Assembly (NCBI RefSeq): GCF_004010955.1
Contig: NZ_CP025227.1
Coordinates: 1,922,001 to 1,986,000, forward strand
Direction: 5' to 3'
Source of the DNA: Actinomyces wuliandei
GTDB lineage: Bacteria; Actinomycetota; Actinomycetes; Actinomycetales; Actinomycetaceae
Length of the DNA stretch: 64,000 nucleotides
The position numbers and the translations under genes are program-made. Below the pieces are notes generated by a model. That model ran no database searches. It had not been told where the DNA came from and saw nothing but the letters and a program-made list of their open reading frames with translations. Shown piece by piece: positions 26,162 through 36,110 of this stretch (position 1 is its first letter; each line of letters begins with the position of its first letter).

Positions 26162-28252
26162 ATGACCGACTCCTCCTCGTCCCCCTCACCCTTCTCTCCC
26201 GCAGGTACCGACGCCGCTCCTGCGCCCCGGCCCCAGGACGACCTGTTCCGCTACGTGAACGGGACCTGGCTGGCGCAGGCCCAGATCCCTGCCGACCGCC
26301 CCGGCACCGGCGCCTTCGTCGAGCTGCGGGACGCCGCTGAGGAGGCGTGCCGCCAGATTGTGGAGGAGGCCGCGTCAGCAGGCCACGCCCTGGACTCGGG
26401 ACCGGGCCGCGTCGGCGCCCTGTACGCGGCCTTCATGGACGAGGAGCGCCTGGAGGAGCTGGGTGCCCGCGCCCTGGAGCCCGAGATCGCCCCCGTCCTG
26501 GCGGCCAGCACCAAGGAGGAGCTGGCCCGGGTGCTGGGGACGCTGCTGCCCAGCGGCTTCACCGGCCTTGTCTCCGTGGGCGTGGACAACGACCTCAACG
26601 ACCCGGGGCGCTACACCACCTGGGTCTCTCAGGCGGGCATCGGGCTTCCCGACGAGTCCTACTACCGTGAGGACGACCAGGCGGGGCTGCGGGAGTCCTA
26701 CGTGGAGCACGTGTCCAGGATGCTTGACCTGGCAGGGCCGCCCTCCGTCCTGGCACCTGAGGGTACCGAGACCACCTCCGCCGCCGACCTGGCCCGCAAG
26801 GTCATGGAGGTGGAGACGACCCTGGCCCGGGGGCACTGGGACCGGGTGACCTGCCGGGACGTGGGGAAGATGAACAACCCGACCTCGTGGCCGGACCTGG
26901 TCGCCTCGGCCCCGGGCTTCCCGTGGCAGCAGTGGCAGACCGGGATCCTGGAGGCGGCTGCGGCCACCGGCGTGGAGCAGACCTCCTTCCTCCAGGAGGC
27001 GATCGTCTGCCAGCCTGACTACCTCGCCTACGCCGCAGGCGTCTGGGAGGCCACCAGCCTGGCCTCCCTCAAAGCCTGGGCCGCCTGGCACGTGGTCCAC
27101 GGCCGGGCCGCGCTGATGTCGCGCGCCTTCGTCGAGGAGAGCTTCAGCTTCTACGGGCGCACCCTCCAGGGCACCGACGAGCTGCGCGCCCGGTGGAAGC
27201 GGGGTGTGGGCCTGGTGGAGGGCTGCCTGGGTGAGGCCCTGGGAGAGCTCTACGTCCAGCGCCACTTCCCCGCCTCGCACAAGGCCCTGGTGGAGGAGCT
27301 GGTCACCCGTCTCATCGAGGCCTACCGGCAGTCGATCTCCTCCCTGGACTGGATGAGCCAGGCCACGCGGGAGCGGGCGCTGGACAAGCTCTCCCAGTTC
27401 ACCGCCAAGATCGGCTACCCCGTGCGCTGGCGCGACTACTCCACCGTCGTGGTGACCCCCGGGGACCTGCTCGCCTCCGTGCGCAGCGTCGAGGCCGCCG
27501 ACACAGCCCGGGCGCTGCGCAAGCTGGAGGGTCCCGTGGACCGCGAGGAGTGGCACATGACCCCCCAGACGGTCAACGCCTACTACAACCCGACCATGAA
27601 CGAGATCGTCTTCCCGGCGGCGATCCTCCAACCTCCCTTCTTCGACCCCGACGCCGACGACGCCGTCAACTACGCAGGCATCGGGGCGGTCATCGGCCAC
27701 GAGATCGGGCACGGCTTCGACGACCAGGGCTCGACCTTCGACGGGACCGGGCGAGTCAGCGACTGGTGGACCCAGGCCGACCGCGAGGCCTTCACCCAGC
27801 GCACCCGTGCGCTCATCGACCAGTACAGCTCCTACGTGCCTGCGGCGCTGCTGGAGCGGGCGCAGCGGGACGGCACCCCGGCGGAGGAGGTTCCCCACGT
27901 CAACGGCGCCCTGACCGTCGGGGAGAACATCGGGGACCTGGGGGGCCTGGGGATCGCGCTCAAGGCCTACCGCCTGGCGCTGGCCGAGACCGGCGCCGAC
28001 TCGCTGGACCAGGCGCCAGTCATCGACGGCATGACCGGGCTGCAGCGCTTCTTCTGCTCCTGGGCGAGGATCTGGCGGGGCAAGAACCGCGACGACTACG
28101 CCGAGCTGCTTCTCACCGTGGACCCCCACTCCCCGTCAGAGTTCCGCTGCAACGGGATCGTGCGCAACGTCGACGCCTTCTACGAGGCCTTCGACGTCGG
28201 CCCCCAGGACCGCCTGTGGCTGGACCCGCAGGAACGAGTGACCATCTGGTAG
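26162..28252 (+). CDS. pepO: M13 family zinc metallopeptidase (neprilysin/PepO type)
   Basis: Oligopeptidase, 696 aa, full length. Zinc site GHEIGHGFDD near residue 513 with the third ligand in GENIGDLGG near 587; substrate-binding NAYYNP near 477. N-terminal domain has DLFRYVNGTWL as in PepO. No signal peptide, so cytoplasmic or released by an unknown route. Cuts small peptides in known relatives. The nearest neighbour upstream is the divergent rpiB. Confidence 0.94.
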   Translation: MTDSSSSPSPFSPAGTDAAPAPRPQDDLFRYVNGTWLAQAQIPADRPGTGAFVELRDAAEEACRQIVEEAASAGHALDSGPGRVGALYAAFMDEERLEELGARALEPEIAPVLAASTKEELARVLGTLLPSGFTGLVSVGVDNDLNDPGRYTTWVSQAGIGLPDESYYREDDQAGLRESYVEHVSRMLDLAGPPSVLAPEGTETTSAADLARKVMEVETTLARGHWDRVTCRDVGKMNNPTSWPDLVASAPGFPWQQWQTGILEAAAATGVEQTSFLQEAIVCQPDYLAYAAGVWEATSLASLKAWAAWHVVHGRAALMSRAFVEESFSFYGRTLQGTDELRARWKRGVGLVEGCLGEALGELYVQRHFPASHKALVEELVTRLIEAYRQSISSLDWMSQATRERALDKLSQFTAKIGYPVRWRDYSTVVVTPGDLLASVRSVEAADTARALRKLEGPVDREEWHMTPQTVNAYYNPTMNEIVFPAAILQPPFFDPDADDAVNYAGIGAVIGHEIGHGFDDQGSTFDGTGRVSDWWTQADREAFTQRTRALIDQYSSYVPAALLERAQRDGTPAEEVPHVNGALTVGENIGDLGGLGIALKAYRLALAETGADSLDQAPVIDGMTGLQRFFCSWARIWRGKNRDDYAELLLTVDPHSPSEFRCNGIVRNVDAFYEAFDVGPQDRLWLDPQERVTIW

Positions 28253-28375
28253 CCCGGCACCGTGGTGGTGGCCCCAGGGTCTGGACACGGCCCGGACGAG
28301 GCGCTACCCCCCGCTAGCACACCTCTTTTGGGACAGACCTCTCATCATGAGGTCACATTTTCGTTACGACCGCAG

Positions 28376-28423
28376 TTGTCAGGAGTGTCACCTTCGCGCT
28401 AGTCTCGGTGTGTCACGGTGACA
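28376..28423 (+). promoter_or_regulatory. Promoter with palindrome at the transcription start, LAxTG protein gene
   Basis: TTGTCA (28376-28381), 18 bp, TAGTCT (28400-28405). At the expected transcription start lies TGTCAC-G-GTGACA (28411-28423), a perfect 6-bp inverted repeat that could be an operator. Confidence 0.6.
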
Positions 28424-28466
28424 TCACAACGTCACCCCCCTACCTCATCCCACCCTTGGAGGAACG

Positions 28467-29480
28467 ATGCCTCTTCGACGTCCCTTCGCTGTTGCCAGCG
28501 CCACAGCCGCGCTGGTCGGCGCCTCTCTGCTGGCCGTCCCGGCCGGGGCGGCCAGCGACTTCAGCGCGAAGGGAGAGGCGGTCATCGACCCGTCAACCAC
28601 GTCCTACACCGTCTCCGGTAGCGGATGCACCGGGCAGGACGCGACGGTCAGCGTCGCCCTGCTCCCCCCGGGCAGCCAGGACCTGAGCAGTGCAGTGACA
28701 GCCACTCCTGCGGCTGACGGCACCTGGAGCACCACCCTCGACGTCGCCTCGCTGGTCAGTGCCAGTGGCGGTGACGTCGACGAGGACGGCTGGACCGTGT
28801 CCTCAGCCTGCGTGGCCTACAACGAGACCACGAGCACCGCACGCTACGGCGTCTTCCTGGACAGCACGACTGTCACGGGGACTTTCCACATCAAGGGTGG
28901 GGTCGGCTCCCAGGTCCTCACCATCAAGGCCAGCGGCTTCACCCCGGGCGAGACCATCGAGGTCTACCTGGAGTCGCTCGACACCGGAGCAAGGGCAGCC
29001 TCACTGGGTAGCCTCACGGCCGCTGACGACGGCAGTGTGAACGGCTCCCTGGCGGCCCCCTCCGACGTCGCCGACGGCATCTACCGGCTTGCCCTGAGCG
29101 GGTCGCGCTACGGGGAGTACGCCACCAGCAGGAAGCTCATCCAGGTCTCGGACGGTACCTACTCAGTCGTCAGTGACGGTGAGGACGGTACCGACTCCGA
29201 CGCCGTCGGTACCGGGGACCCTGCGGCCGAGGACCCCGACCAGGGGACCGCCGCCACTGAGCTGACGGCTGAGGGGCAGCAGGCTGAGGACCGGTCCGCG
29301 TCGGGCACGGGCTCCACGGTCTCCGTGACCGCAGGATCCACCCGCGCGGCGGCCGAGTCCGACGCCTCGGACCTGGCACGCACCGGCACCAGCACCCTGC
29401 TCGTCGGCGGCCTCGCCCTCGTCCTGGCCCTCACCGGGGCGGGAGCACTCTACGTCCGTCGCCGCAAGGCCTCGCTGTAG
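28467..29480 (+). CDS. Sortase-anchored surface protein with LAxTG signal
   Basis: 337 aa. Signal peptide (RRPFAVASATAALVGASLLA, cut near AGA). The ectodomain has two beta-sandwich-like stretches; the second starts near residue 135 (GSQVLTIKASGFTPGETIEV), like bacterial Ig-type modules. A Ser/Thr/Asp/Glu-rich wall linker follows (about 230-300). The end has LARTG, a hydrophobic span and RRRK. LAxTG is the signal of class E sortases common in high-GC actinobacteria. ATG behind GGAGGAA. Likely a cell-wall-attached protein of unknown ligand. Confidence 0.88.
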   Translation: MPLRRPFAVASATAALVGASLLAVPAGAASDFSAKGEAVIDPSTTSYTVSGSGCTGQDATVSVALLPPGSQDLSSAVTATPAADGTWSTTLDVASLVSASGGDVDEDGWTVSSACVAYNETTSTARYGVFLDSTTVTGTFHIKGGVGSQVLTIKASGFTPGETIEVYLESLDTGARAASLGSLTAADDGSVNGSLAAPSDVADGIYRLALSGSRYGEYATSRKLIQVSDGTYSVVSDGEDGTDSDAVGTGDPAAEDPDQGTAATELTAEGQQAEDRSASGTGSTVSVTAGSTRAAAESDASDLARTGTSTLLVGGLALVLALTGAGALYVRRRKASL

Positions 29481-29510
29481 CCGCGTCCCGGCCAGGAGCG
29501 GCACAGGCGG

Positions 29511-29516
29511 CACAAT
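29511..29516 (+). promoter_or_regulatory. -10 box CACAAT, leaderless start of the LCP gene
   Basis: CACAAT then six bases and the ATG at 29523. Confidence 0.45.
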
Positions 29517-29522
29517 GGCAGG

Positions 29523-30680
29523 ATGACTCGCTCACACCACTGGCGTGCAGGGGGGAGGGCGTCTAACGGCGCCCTCCCCCCTGCACGCCGCCGACGACGA
29601 GGCGGCCTGTACGCAGCCCTGCTCGTGCTGGCCCTGGTGGCCGCTGGGGGCGCCGACGTCGCCGTCCTGTCCTCACGGCCCCAGCGGGTCGACGTCACCA
29701 TGCCGACCGCCATGCCCCCCGCCACCCCCTCTCCTGGCTCCTCCCCTGACTCGGCCCAGGACGGGCAGCAGCCTGAGCAGACCTGGCTCGTGCTTGGCGT
29801 GGACTCCCGGGAGACCCTCCCCGAGGGACCGGACCACTACGGATCGGCCAGCGAGGTACCCGGGTCCCGCGCCGACGTCCTGGCTCTTGTCCAGCCCCGG
29901 CAGGGCGGCCTGACAGTACTCACGCTGCCGCGTGACCTGGTGCTGCTCGACGCGGACGGATCGATGGAACGACTGGCCACCAGCTACCTCTCTGGGCCGC
30001 AGAGAACGGTTGACCTCCTGTGCCAGGGCCTGGGCGTGGCCACCACGCACCTGGTCGTCCTCGACATGGCGCAGTTCGCCGCCGTCATCGACTCCCTGGG
30101 AGGTCTGGAGGTGGAGGTGCCCGAGCCCGTGAGGGACTCCTACACCGGCCTCAACCTGACCTCAGCCGGGAGGCAGCGCCTCTCCGGCTCCCAGGCCCTC
30201 GCCCTGGTCAGGTCCCGTCATCCTGAGGTGCTGCGGGAGGAGACGTGGACCGCCCTGAGCCCGCAGGAGGGCAAGGAGCGTCGGGACGAGTCCACCACGA
30301 CCGTCATGACGGCGACGCTGAGCGCAGTCAGGGACCAGGCGCGCACCCCCTGGGGCGCCCACCGGCTGGCCCATGAGCTGGCCAGCCACCTGACGCTCGA
30401 CACGGGCACAGGGGCCACCGGCATGCTCTCCCTGGCCCGCACGCTCGCCTCGGCGCACGACACAGGTCACGATCACGGCGCCCGTCACGACGACACCCGT
30501 GCGCAGGCCGGCCACGGGCTGGAGGTGGTTGACGTCCCGGTCTCGGAGGCTGACACCGGCCAGAACCAGGACAGCCCGGGCAACGATGCCTCCATCGTGG
30601 CCTTCGCCGACGACACGACCAAAGAGGTCCTGGCCAGGCACGGCCACTCCCCCGGCTCGTGCACCACGGGCTCCCGCTAG
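29523..30680 (+). CDS. LytR-CpsA-Psr (LCP) family cell-wall glycopolymer ligase
   Basis: Attaches wall polymers to peptidoglycan in known relatives. 385 aa: cytoplasmic Arg-rich N-terminus, one membrane span (GLYAALLVLALVAAGGADVA), Pro/Ser linker, then the LCP domain from about residue 85: WLVLGVDSRE, SRADVLALV, TLPRDLVL, GGLEVEVPEPV and GSQALALVRSRH, with the phosphate-binding Arg/Asp residues kept. The C-terminal 90 residues are His/Asp-rich and divergent. A 20-bp perfect inverted repeat lies inside codons 7-23. Confidence 0.9.
   Translation: MTRSHHWRAGGRASNGALPPARRRRRGGLYAALLVLALVAAGGADVAVLSSRPQRVDVTMPTAMPPATPSPGSSPDSAQDGQQPEQTWLVLGVDSRETLPEGPDHYGSASEVPGSRADVLALVQPRQGGLTVLTLPRDLVLLDADGSMERLATSYLSGPQRTVDLLCQGLGVATTHLVVLDMAQFAAVIDSLGGLEVEVPEPVRDSYTGLNLTSAGRQRLSGSQALALVRSRHPEVLREETWTALSPQEGKERRDESTTTVMTATLSAVRDQARTPWGAHRLAHELASHLTLDTGTGATGMLSLARTLASAHDTGHDHGARHDDTRAQAGHGLEVVDVPVSEADTGQNQDSPGNDASIVAFADDTTKEVLARHGHSPGSCTTGSR
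29542..29589 (+). repeat. 20-bp perfect inverted repeat at the 5' end of the LCP gene
   Basis: Arms 29542-29561 and 29570-29589 with the 8-nt loop TCTAACGG; only 62 bp after the surface-protein stop. Forms a very stable hairpin in the early coding region. Confidence 0.9.
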
Positions 30681-30923
30681 GCTGCCGACCTCGCCCTGCG
30701 ACCCCGCTGGCCCCCGGCGGGTCCTGGGGACCGCAAGCACAGGGCTGGTACAGCTGCGGACGCGCGAGAGCTCCTCCCGGGCTTCTCCTGGCTGCCCCGT
30801 AGTGCGACAATCACCCCTGGGACCCGTCGCCGCGCACCCACGTGTGAGTGCCGCCCGCGCCGACCACCTCCCCGCCGCAGCCACGGCGCACACGACCCCC
30901 GCCCACCACCACAAGGAGCACGC

Positions 30924-33572
30924 ATGCCAGGGCAGAACCTGACCCGTGACGAGGCCGTCGCCCGCGCCGCGACCATCGCCACCGACAGCTACGACGTCGT
31001 CCTGGACCTCACCACGGGAGAGAAGGTCTTCCGCTCCTCCACGACCGTGCGCTTCACGGCCGTCCCCGGCTCGTCGACCTTCATCGACCTCATCGCCGCC
31101 GAGCTCAGCTCCGTCACCCTCAACGGCCGGGCCCTGGACCCTGCCGAGGTCTACGCCGACTCACGTATCGCCCTGGACGGCCTGGAGGAGTCCAACGAGC
31201 TGGTGGTCACCGCCGACTGCGCCTACATGCACACCGGTGAGGGGCTGCACCGCTTCACCGACCCGGCCGACGGTCAGACCTACCTCTACAGCCAGTTCGA
31301 GGTCCCCGACTCCCGGCGCGTATACGCGGTCTTCGAGCAGCCTGACCTCAAGGCCTCCTTCACCTTCACCGTCACCGTGCCCCGCGAGTGGACCGTCCTG
31401 TCCAACTCCCCCACCCCCTCCCCCACGGCCACGACCGGGGCGGACGGCGCCCCGGCCTCCCGGTTCGCCTTCGCCCCCACCCAGCGGCTGAGCTCCTACG
31501 TGACAGCCGTCGTGGCCGGCCCCTACGTGGGAGTCACCGACGTCTACACGGCACCGGACGGGCGGGAGGTGCCCCTGGGTGTCTACTGCCGGGCCAGCCT
31601 GGCCGAGCACCTGGACGCCGGGGAGGTCCTGGACCTGACCAGGAAGGGCCTGGCCTACTACGAGGACCTCTTCGGGACCGCCTACCCCTTCCCCAAGTAC
31701 GACCAGGTCTTCGTCCCCGAGTTCAACGCCGGAGCGATGGAGAACGCCGGGTGCGTGACCCACCGGGACGACTACGTGTTTCGCTCCCGCCCCGTGGAGG
31801 CCCGGGTCGAGCGCCGCGCCGTGACCATCCTCCACGAGCTGGCGCACATGTGGTTCGGCGACCTGGTGACCATGAGGTGGTGGAACGACCTGTGGCTCAA
31901 CGAGTCCTTCGCTGAGTACACCTCCACCCTGGCCACCGCAGAGACCACGCGCTGGAGCCAGGCGTGGACCACCTTCCAGACCCTGGAGAAGGGGTGGGCC
32001 TACAACCAGGACCAGCTCAGCTCCACCCACCCCGTGGCAGCAGAGATCGTTGACCTCCACGACGTGGAGGTCAACTTCGACGGCATCACCTACGCCAAGG
32101 GCGCCTCGGTCCTGGCGGCGCTGGTCGGCTACGTCGGGCGCGAGAGCTTCTTCACCGGCATCGCAAGGTACCTGGAAGCCCACGCCTACGGCAACGCCGA
32201 GCTGGCTGACCTGCTGACCGAGCTGGAGGCCGTCTCGGGCCGGGACCTGTCAGCCTGGACTCGCGTGTGGCTCCAGGAGGCGGGGGTCACGACCCTGCGC
32301 ACCGAGATCACCGTGGACGACGACGTCATCACCTCTGCGGCGGTCCGTCAGGAGGTGCCTGCGGGCTCACCCGCCTCGCTGCGCCCGCACCGCGTGGTGC
32401 TGGGCTCCTACAGCCTGCAGGCAGGCGAGGGGTCGGACAGCGCCCGGACGCAACCCCGGACGGAAGCCAGGATGGAGCGCACCGGACGAGTCGAGCTCGA
32501 CGTGGAGGGTGAGCTGACACCGGTACCGGCCCTGGTGGGAACCCGCCGTCCAGACGTCCTCCTCCTCAACGACGAGGACCTCACCTACGCAAAGACCCGC
32601 CTGGACGCCAGCTCCCTGGCCCTGGGGCTGGAGCACGTGGAGGCCTTCACCGCCTCCCTGCCGCGCTCGGTGCTGCTGGCCTGCGCCTGGGACATGGTCC
32701 GCGACGGCGAGCTCGCGGCCTCCCGCTACCGTGAGGCCGCCCTGCGGGCGCTGCGCGTGGAGGAGAGCTCCTCGGTCCTCCAGGGGCTGCTGGGCCGCCT
32801 CGCCACCTGCCTGTCCCTCTACCTTCCCCCCGCACGCCGTCAGCAGGCAGCCCTCCAGACCACCACGACTCTCCTGGACCTGGTGGAGACCGCCACACCG
32901 GGCAGTGACAAGCAGCTCCAGCTGGTCCGCGCCGTCGCCGCGCACGCGGTCGCCCCCTCCCAGCTCGACGTCCTGGAGGGGCTGCTGGACGGTACCCAGC
33001 ACCTGGACGGCCTGGTCATGGACCAGGACCTGCGCTGGGAGGTGCTGACCGGACTGGTGGCGGCGGGCCGCTGGGGCGAGGAGCAGATTGCCGCCGAGGC
33101 CCGCCGTGACGTCACCACCACAGGCCGCGAGCGCGCCGCCCAGGCCCTCGCCAGCATCCCCACACCCGAGGCCAAGAGGCGCACGTGGCGTGAGCTGGTG
33201 GAGGACGCCACCATGCCTAACGAGACCCAGGTCCGTGTCCTGCGCGGGTTCACCGACGTGGAGCGCCGTCCCGAGCTGCTCCTACCCTTCGTAACTGACT
33301 ATGTCGCCCAGATCGAGCGGATCTGGGACTCGCGGACCTTCCACATGGCTGAGAACCTGCTGTCAGGGCTGTGGTCGTGCGCCACCGTCGGCCTTGAGTG
33401 CCCTGAGGGCACGCAGCAGGAGGGTCCGGACCCCCAGGGCGCCCTGAGGGGGTGGCTGGACTCCCACCCGCAGGCCCCCGCAGCCCTGCGCCGGATCGTG
33501 CAGGAGAACCTGGACGACACGGTGAGGGTAGCCCGCGCCCAGGCGGCTGAGACTGCTGGGGCACCGCAGTGA
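30924..33572 (+). CDS. pepN: Aminopeptidase N (M1 family)
   Basis: Zinc aminopeptidase, 882 aa. GAMEN at about 270, HELAHMWFGD at about 304 and the downstream zinc Glu in NESFAEY near 326. The C-terminal helical ERAP1-like domain is complete. ATG behind AAGGAG. No signal peptide, so cytosolic peptide turnover. The 243-bp gap upstream shows nothing clear. Confidence 0.96.
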   Translation: MPGQNLTRDEAVARAATIATDSYDVVLDLTTGEKVFRSSTTVRFTAVPGSSTFIDLIAAELSSVTLNGRALDPAEVYADSRIALDGLEESNELVVTADCAYMHTGEGLHRFTDPADGQTYLYSQFEVPDSRRVYAVFEQPDLKASFTFTVTVPREWTVLSNSPTPSPTATTGADGAPASRFAFAPTQRLSSYVTAVVAGPYVGVTDVYTAPDGREVPLGVYCRASLAEHLDAGEVLDLTRKGLAYYEDLFGTAYPFPKYDQVFVPEFNAGAMENAGCVTHRDDYVFRSRPVEARVERRAVTILHELAHMWFGDLVTMRWWNDLWLNESFAEYTSTLATAETTRWSQAWTTFQTLEKGWAYNQDQLSSTHPVAAEIVDLHDVEVNFDGITYAKGASVLAALVGYVGRESFFTGIARYLEAHAYGNAELADLLTELEAVSGRDLSAWTRVWLQEAGVTTLRTEITVDDDVITSAAVRQEVPAGSPASLRPHRVVLGSYSLQAGEGSDSARTQPRTEARMERTGRVELDVEGELTPVPALVGTRRPDVLLLNDEDLTYAKTRLDASSLALGLEHVEAFTASLPRSVLLACAWDMVRDGELAASRYREAALRALRVEESSSVLQGLLGRLATCLSLYLPPARRQQAALQTTTTLLDLVETATPGSDKQLQLVRAVAAHAVAPSQLDVLEGLLDGTQHLDGLVMDQDLRWEVLTGLVAAGRWGEEQIAAEARRDVTTTGRERAAQALASIPTPEAKRRTWRELVEDATMPNETQVRVLRGFTDVERRPELLLPFVTDYVAQIERIWDSRTFHMAENLLSGLWSCATVGLECPEGTQQEGPDPQGALRGWLDSHPQAPAALRRIVQENLDDTVRVARAQAAETAGAPQ

Positions 33573-33620
33573 CGGACCGACCGGTGGGTAGTGACGGGCG
33601 GGTAGCGGCCGTGCGGGCTG

Positions 33621-35870
33621 TCAGTGGGAGCGTGCCGTCAGGTGGGAAGGCCGCCCGGACAGCTCAGAGAACTCCTTGCTGACGGCGGCTACCAGGCTCG
33701 ACAGGCGGACGTTGCCGGGCAGGTCCTCGACCATGACGACCTCGCCGGAGCCGTCGGCCAGCGGCATCTTCCAGTTGGGGTACTCCTGGTCCGTGCCGGG
33801 CTGGTTCTGTGCCCTGCGCTCCCCGACACCGTCGGTCAGCGCGACACCGACCAGCACGGAGGGGGTACGCACCACGTACCTGTGGAGCGCCTCAATCACC
33901 TCACGCTCCGTGGGCTGGTTCCCCAGCAGCCCGTGCTCACGCAGGCGCGACAGCATCCGGTCACGCTCGATGCGCGCCTCCGTGCGCACCTGGTCCACCG
34001 GCTGGGTCAGCAGCCCCAGCCGCTCACGCAGCTCGACGTGCTCCTCAGCGAGGTAGCCCGCCGTGGGCGGGAGGTCGTGGGTCGAGACCGTGGACAGCGC
34101 CAGGTGCCGGTAGGCCTGGGGCTGCAGCGGCCACCCGTCCTCCTGCTTCTCGAACCACAGCACGCTGGTACCCAGCACACCGCGGCTGGTCAGGTAGTCG
34201 CGCACCCACGGCTCCACCGTCCCCAGGTCCTCCCCGATAACGACGGCCCCGGCCCGGTAGGCCTCCAGGAGGACCACGCCCATCATCGCCTCGTGGTCGT
34301 AGCGGACGTAGGCCCCATGGTCGGCCGACATCCCCGCAGGGATCCACCACAGGCGGAACAGCCCGATGACGTGGTCGATACGCAGCGCACCGGAGTGGCG
34401 CAGCACCGTGCGCAGCATCTCACGCAGGGGGGCGTAGGCGGACTCCGCCAGGTAGGTGGGGCTCCACGGCGGCTGGGACCAGTTCTGCCCCTGCTGGTTG
34501 TACATGTCCGGCGGCGCCCCGACCGTCACCCCCCGGGCGAAGGCGCCCGGCTCGGCCCACACGTCAGCGCCGTAGGCGTGCACGCCCACGGCGAGGTCGC
34601 TCATGACGCCCAGGGCCATGCCAGAGGCCCTGGCCTCCTCCTGTGCCCGGGCGAGCTGCTCGTCAACGACCCACTGGAGCCAGGCGTAGAAGTCGATCCG
34701 CTCGGTGAGCGTGCGGGCCTCGTTGGCGACGAAGGCGGAGTCGGCGTCGTGCAGGGTAGCTGGCCACTGCGCCAGTGGGCCGTACTTCTCCGTGAGGGCG
34801 CACCACAGGGCGAAGCGCTCCAGCCCCTCCCCCTCCTCAGCGCGGAATCGCTCGAAGTCGCGCTGGCGGGAGTAGGAGCGCCCGGCGGCGAAGATAACCT
34901 CCAGGGCCTCACGCTTGGCCTTCCAGGAGGCGTCACGGTCGATCGCCTCCGCGCTGAGGTCGGAGTCCCGGACCTCCTCCACGGCCCACTGCACCAGGGA
35001 GCGGCGTGGTCCCGACAAGCGCGAGAACTCCAGGATGTTCTCCGGCCGGATATAGAGTGGGTTGACGAAGCGCCGGGTGACCGGAAGGTAGGGCGAGGGC
35101 GTCATGGGGCTGACAGGCTCGGCCGCGTGCAGGGGGTTGATGAGCAGGAAGTCGGCCCCCTTGTCCCCCAGGAAGCTGACCAGCTCGGTGAGGTCATCAG
35201 CGTCACCCACCCCCCAGGAGGTTCGCGAGCGCACCGAGTAGAGCTGGGCCATGGCACCCCACCCGCGCTCACCAAGCGACTGGGGCAGGCTCAGGCGGTC
35301 CGGCGTGACCGCCAGGGGGGTGGTCACCGTGCCGGTCACTGTGCTGGTCACCGTGCCGACAGCCCCGGCAGGGCCGTCCTGGGCACCGCCAACCCGGGCC
35401 ACCAGCGTGTGCCACCCGAGGGGAAGGTCACGTGGAAGGGAGAAGGAGGCGCGGCCGATCATGGTGCCGTCCACCTCCCGGGGCAGGGTGAGGTCCTCCA
35501 CCTGCTGCAGCGGGCGCACCCGACCGTCCTCCAGCCGCACGCTCAGGGTGACCGCAGCACCGTCGGGGACGTGGACCGGGACCGTGGTCGTGGAGGAGGC
35601 CCGTACCACGACTACGGGAGGAAGGGTGCGGCGCCACGGGGCGACCTCGTGCTCCGCGAGGGCCTCGGAGATCTCCTGGTCACTGTGCGCCCTCACCCCC
35701 AGCGCGTCCAGGACAGCCTCCAGGGTGGCGCGCGACGGCGATGCGAGGTGGCCGTGGTAGTCCCAGTACTCGGTCGAGACCCCGTGGGCCTCGGCAAGCT
35801 GCTTCAGACGCTCGGAGGCGGGCTCATGGACGTGTGTGACGTCTGCTCGGTGGGAGGTGGGCTCGTTCAT
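33621..35870 (-). CDS. malQ: 4-alpha-glucanotransferase (amylomaltase)
   Basis: GH77 enzyme that moves alpha-1,4-glucan chains in maltodextrin and glycogen metabolism. 749 aa from the ATG at 35870; a GTG or ATG further up (to 35957) is possible. Long N-terminal beta domain typical of the actinobacterial form, then SLGERGWGAMAQLYS and the GH77 core with RIDHVIGLFRLWWIP and GEDLGTVE (acid/base Glu region). Convergent with pepN. No maltose operon neighbours in the window except the distant sugar importer. Confidence 0.93.
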   Translation of the reverse strand: MNEPTSHRADVTHVHEPASERLKQLAEAHGVSTEYWDYHGHLASPSRATLEAVLDALGVRAHSDQEISEALAEHEVAPWRRTLPPVVVVRASSTTTVPVHVPDGAAVTLSVRLEDGRVRPLQQVEDLTLPREVDGTMIGRASFSLPRDLPLGWHTLVARVGGAQDGPAGAVGTVTSTVTGTVTTPLAVTPDRLSLPQSLGERGWGAMAQLYSVRSRTSWGVGDADDLTELVSFLGDKGADFLLINPLHAAEPVSPMTPSPYLPVTRRFVNPLYIRPENILEFSRLSGPRRSLVQWAVEEVRDSDLSAEAIDRDASWKAKREALEVIFAAGRSYSRQRDFERFRAEEGEGLERFALWCALTEKYGPLAQWPATLHDADSAFVANEARTLTERIDFYAWLQWVVDEQLARAQEEARASGMALGVMSDLAVGVHAYGADVWAEPGAFARGVTVGAPPDMYNQQGQNWSQPPWSPTYLAESAYAPLREMLRTVLRHSGALRIDHVIGLFRLWWIPAGMSADHGAYVRYDHEAMMGVVLLEAYRAGAVVIGEDLGTVEPWVRDYLTSRGVLGTSVLWFEKQEDGWPLQPQAYRHLALSTVSTHDLPPTAGYLAEEHVELRERLGLLTQPVDQVRTEARIERDRMLSRLREHGLLGNQPTEREVIEALHRYVVRTPSVLVGVALTDGVGERRAQNQPGTDQEYPNWKMPLADGSGEVVMVEDLPGNVRLSSLVAAVSKEFSELSGRPSHLTARSH

Positions 35871-36110
35871 GCGTGTGGGTTCAGCCTTGCGGTCGGTTCT
35901 TGGCACGGGCTCCCCGCATCCTTCCTGCGCGGGCCGCAGCGCCCGCACAGGGGACAACAGAGGGGCAGGGCAGCGGCTTCAAGTCTGCCTCACAGTCCCA
36001 GCCAGGGCACTCGGGCTCGCCGCACCCCAGCCGGGCTGCCCGCGACGACGTCGGGACGTCAGGTGGTATGTCGGGCGCTCAGGGGACGGGCCGTAAAGGC
36101 AAGACCTGAG

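Noticed and set aside
23884..26340. An 818-codon open frame on the plus strand
   Set aside because: It runs through cysE in another frame and antisense to nei and rpiB; high GC creates such frames. Composition is Arg/Pro/Gly noise.
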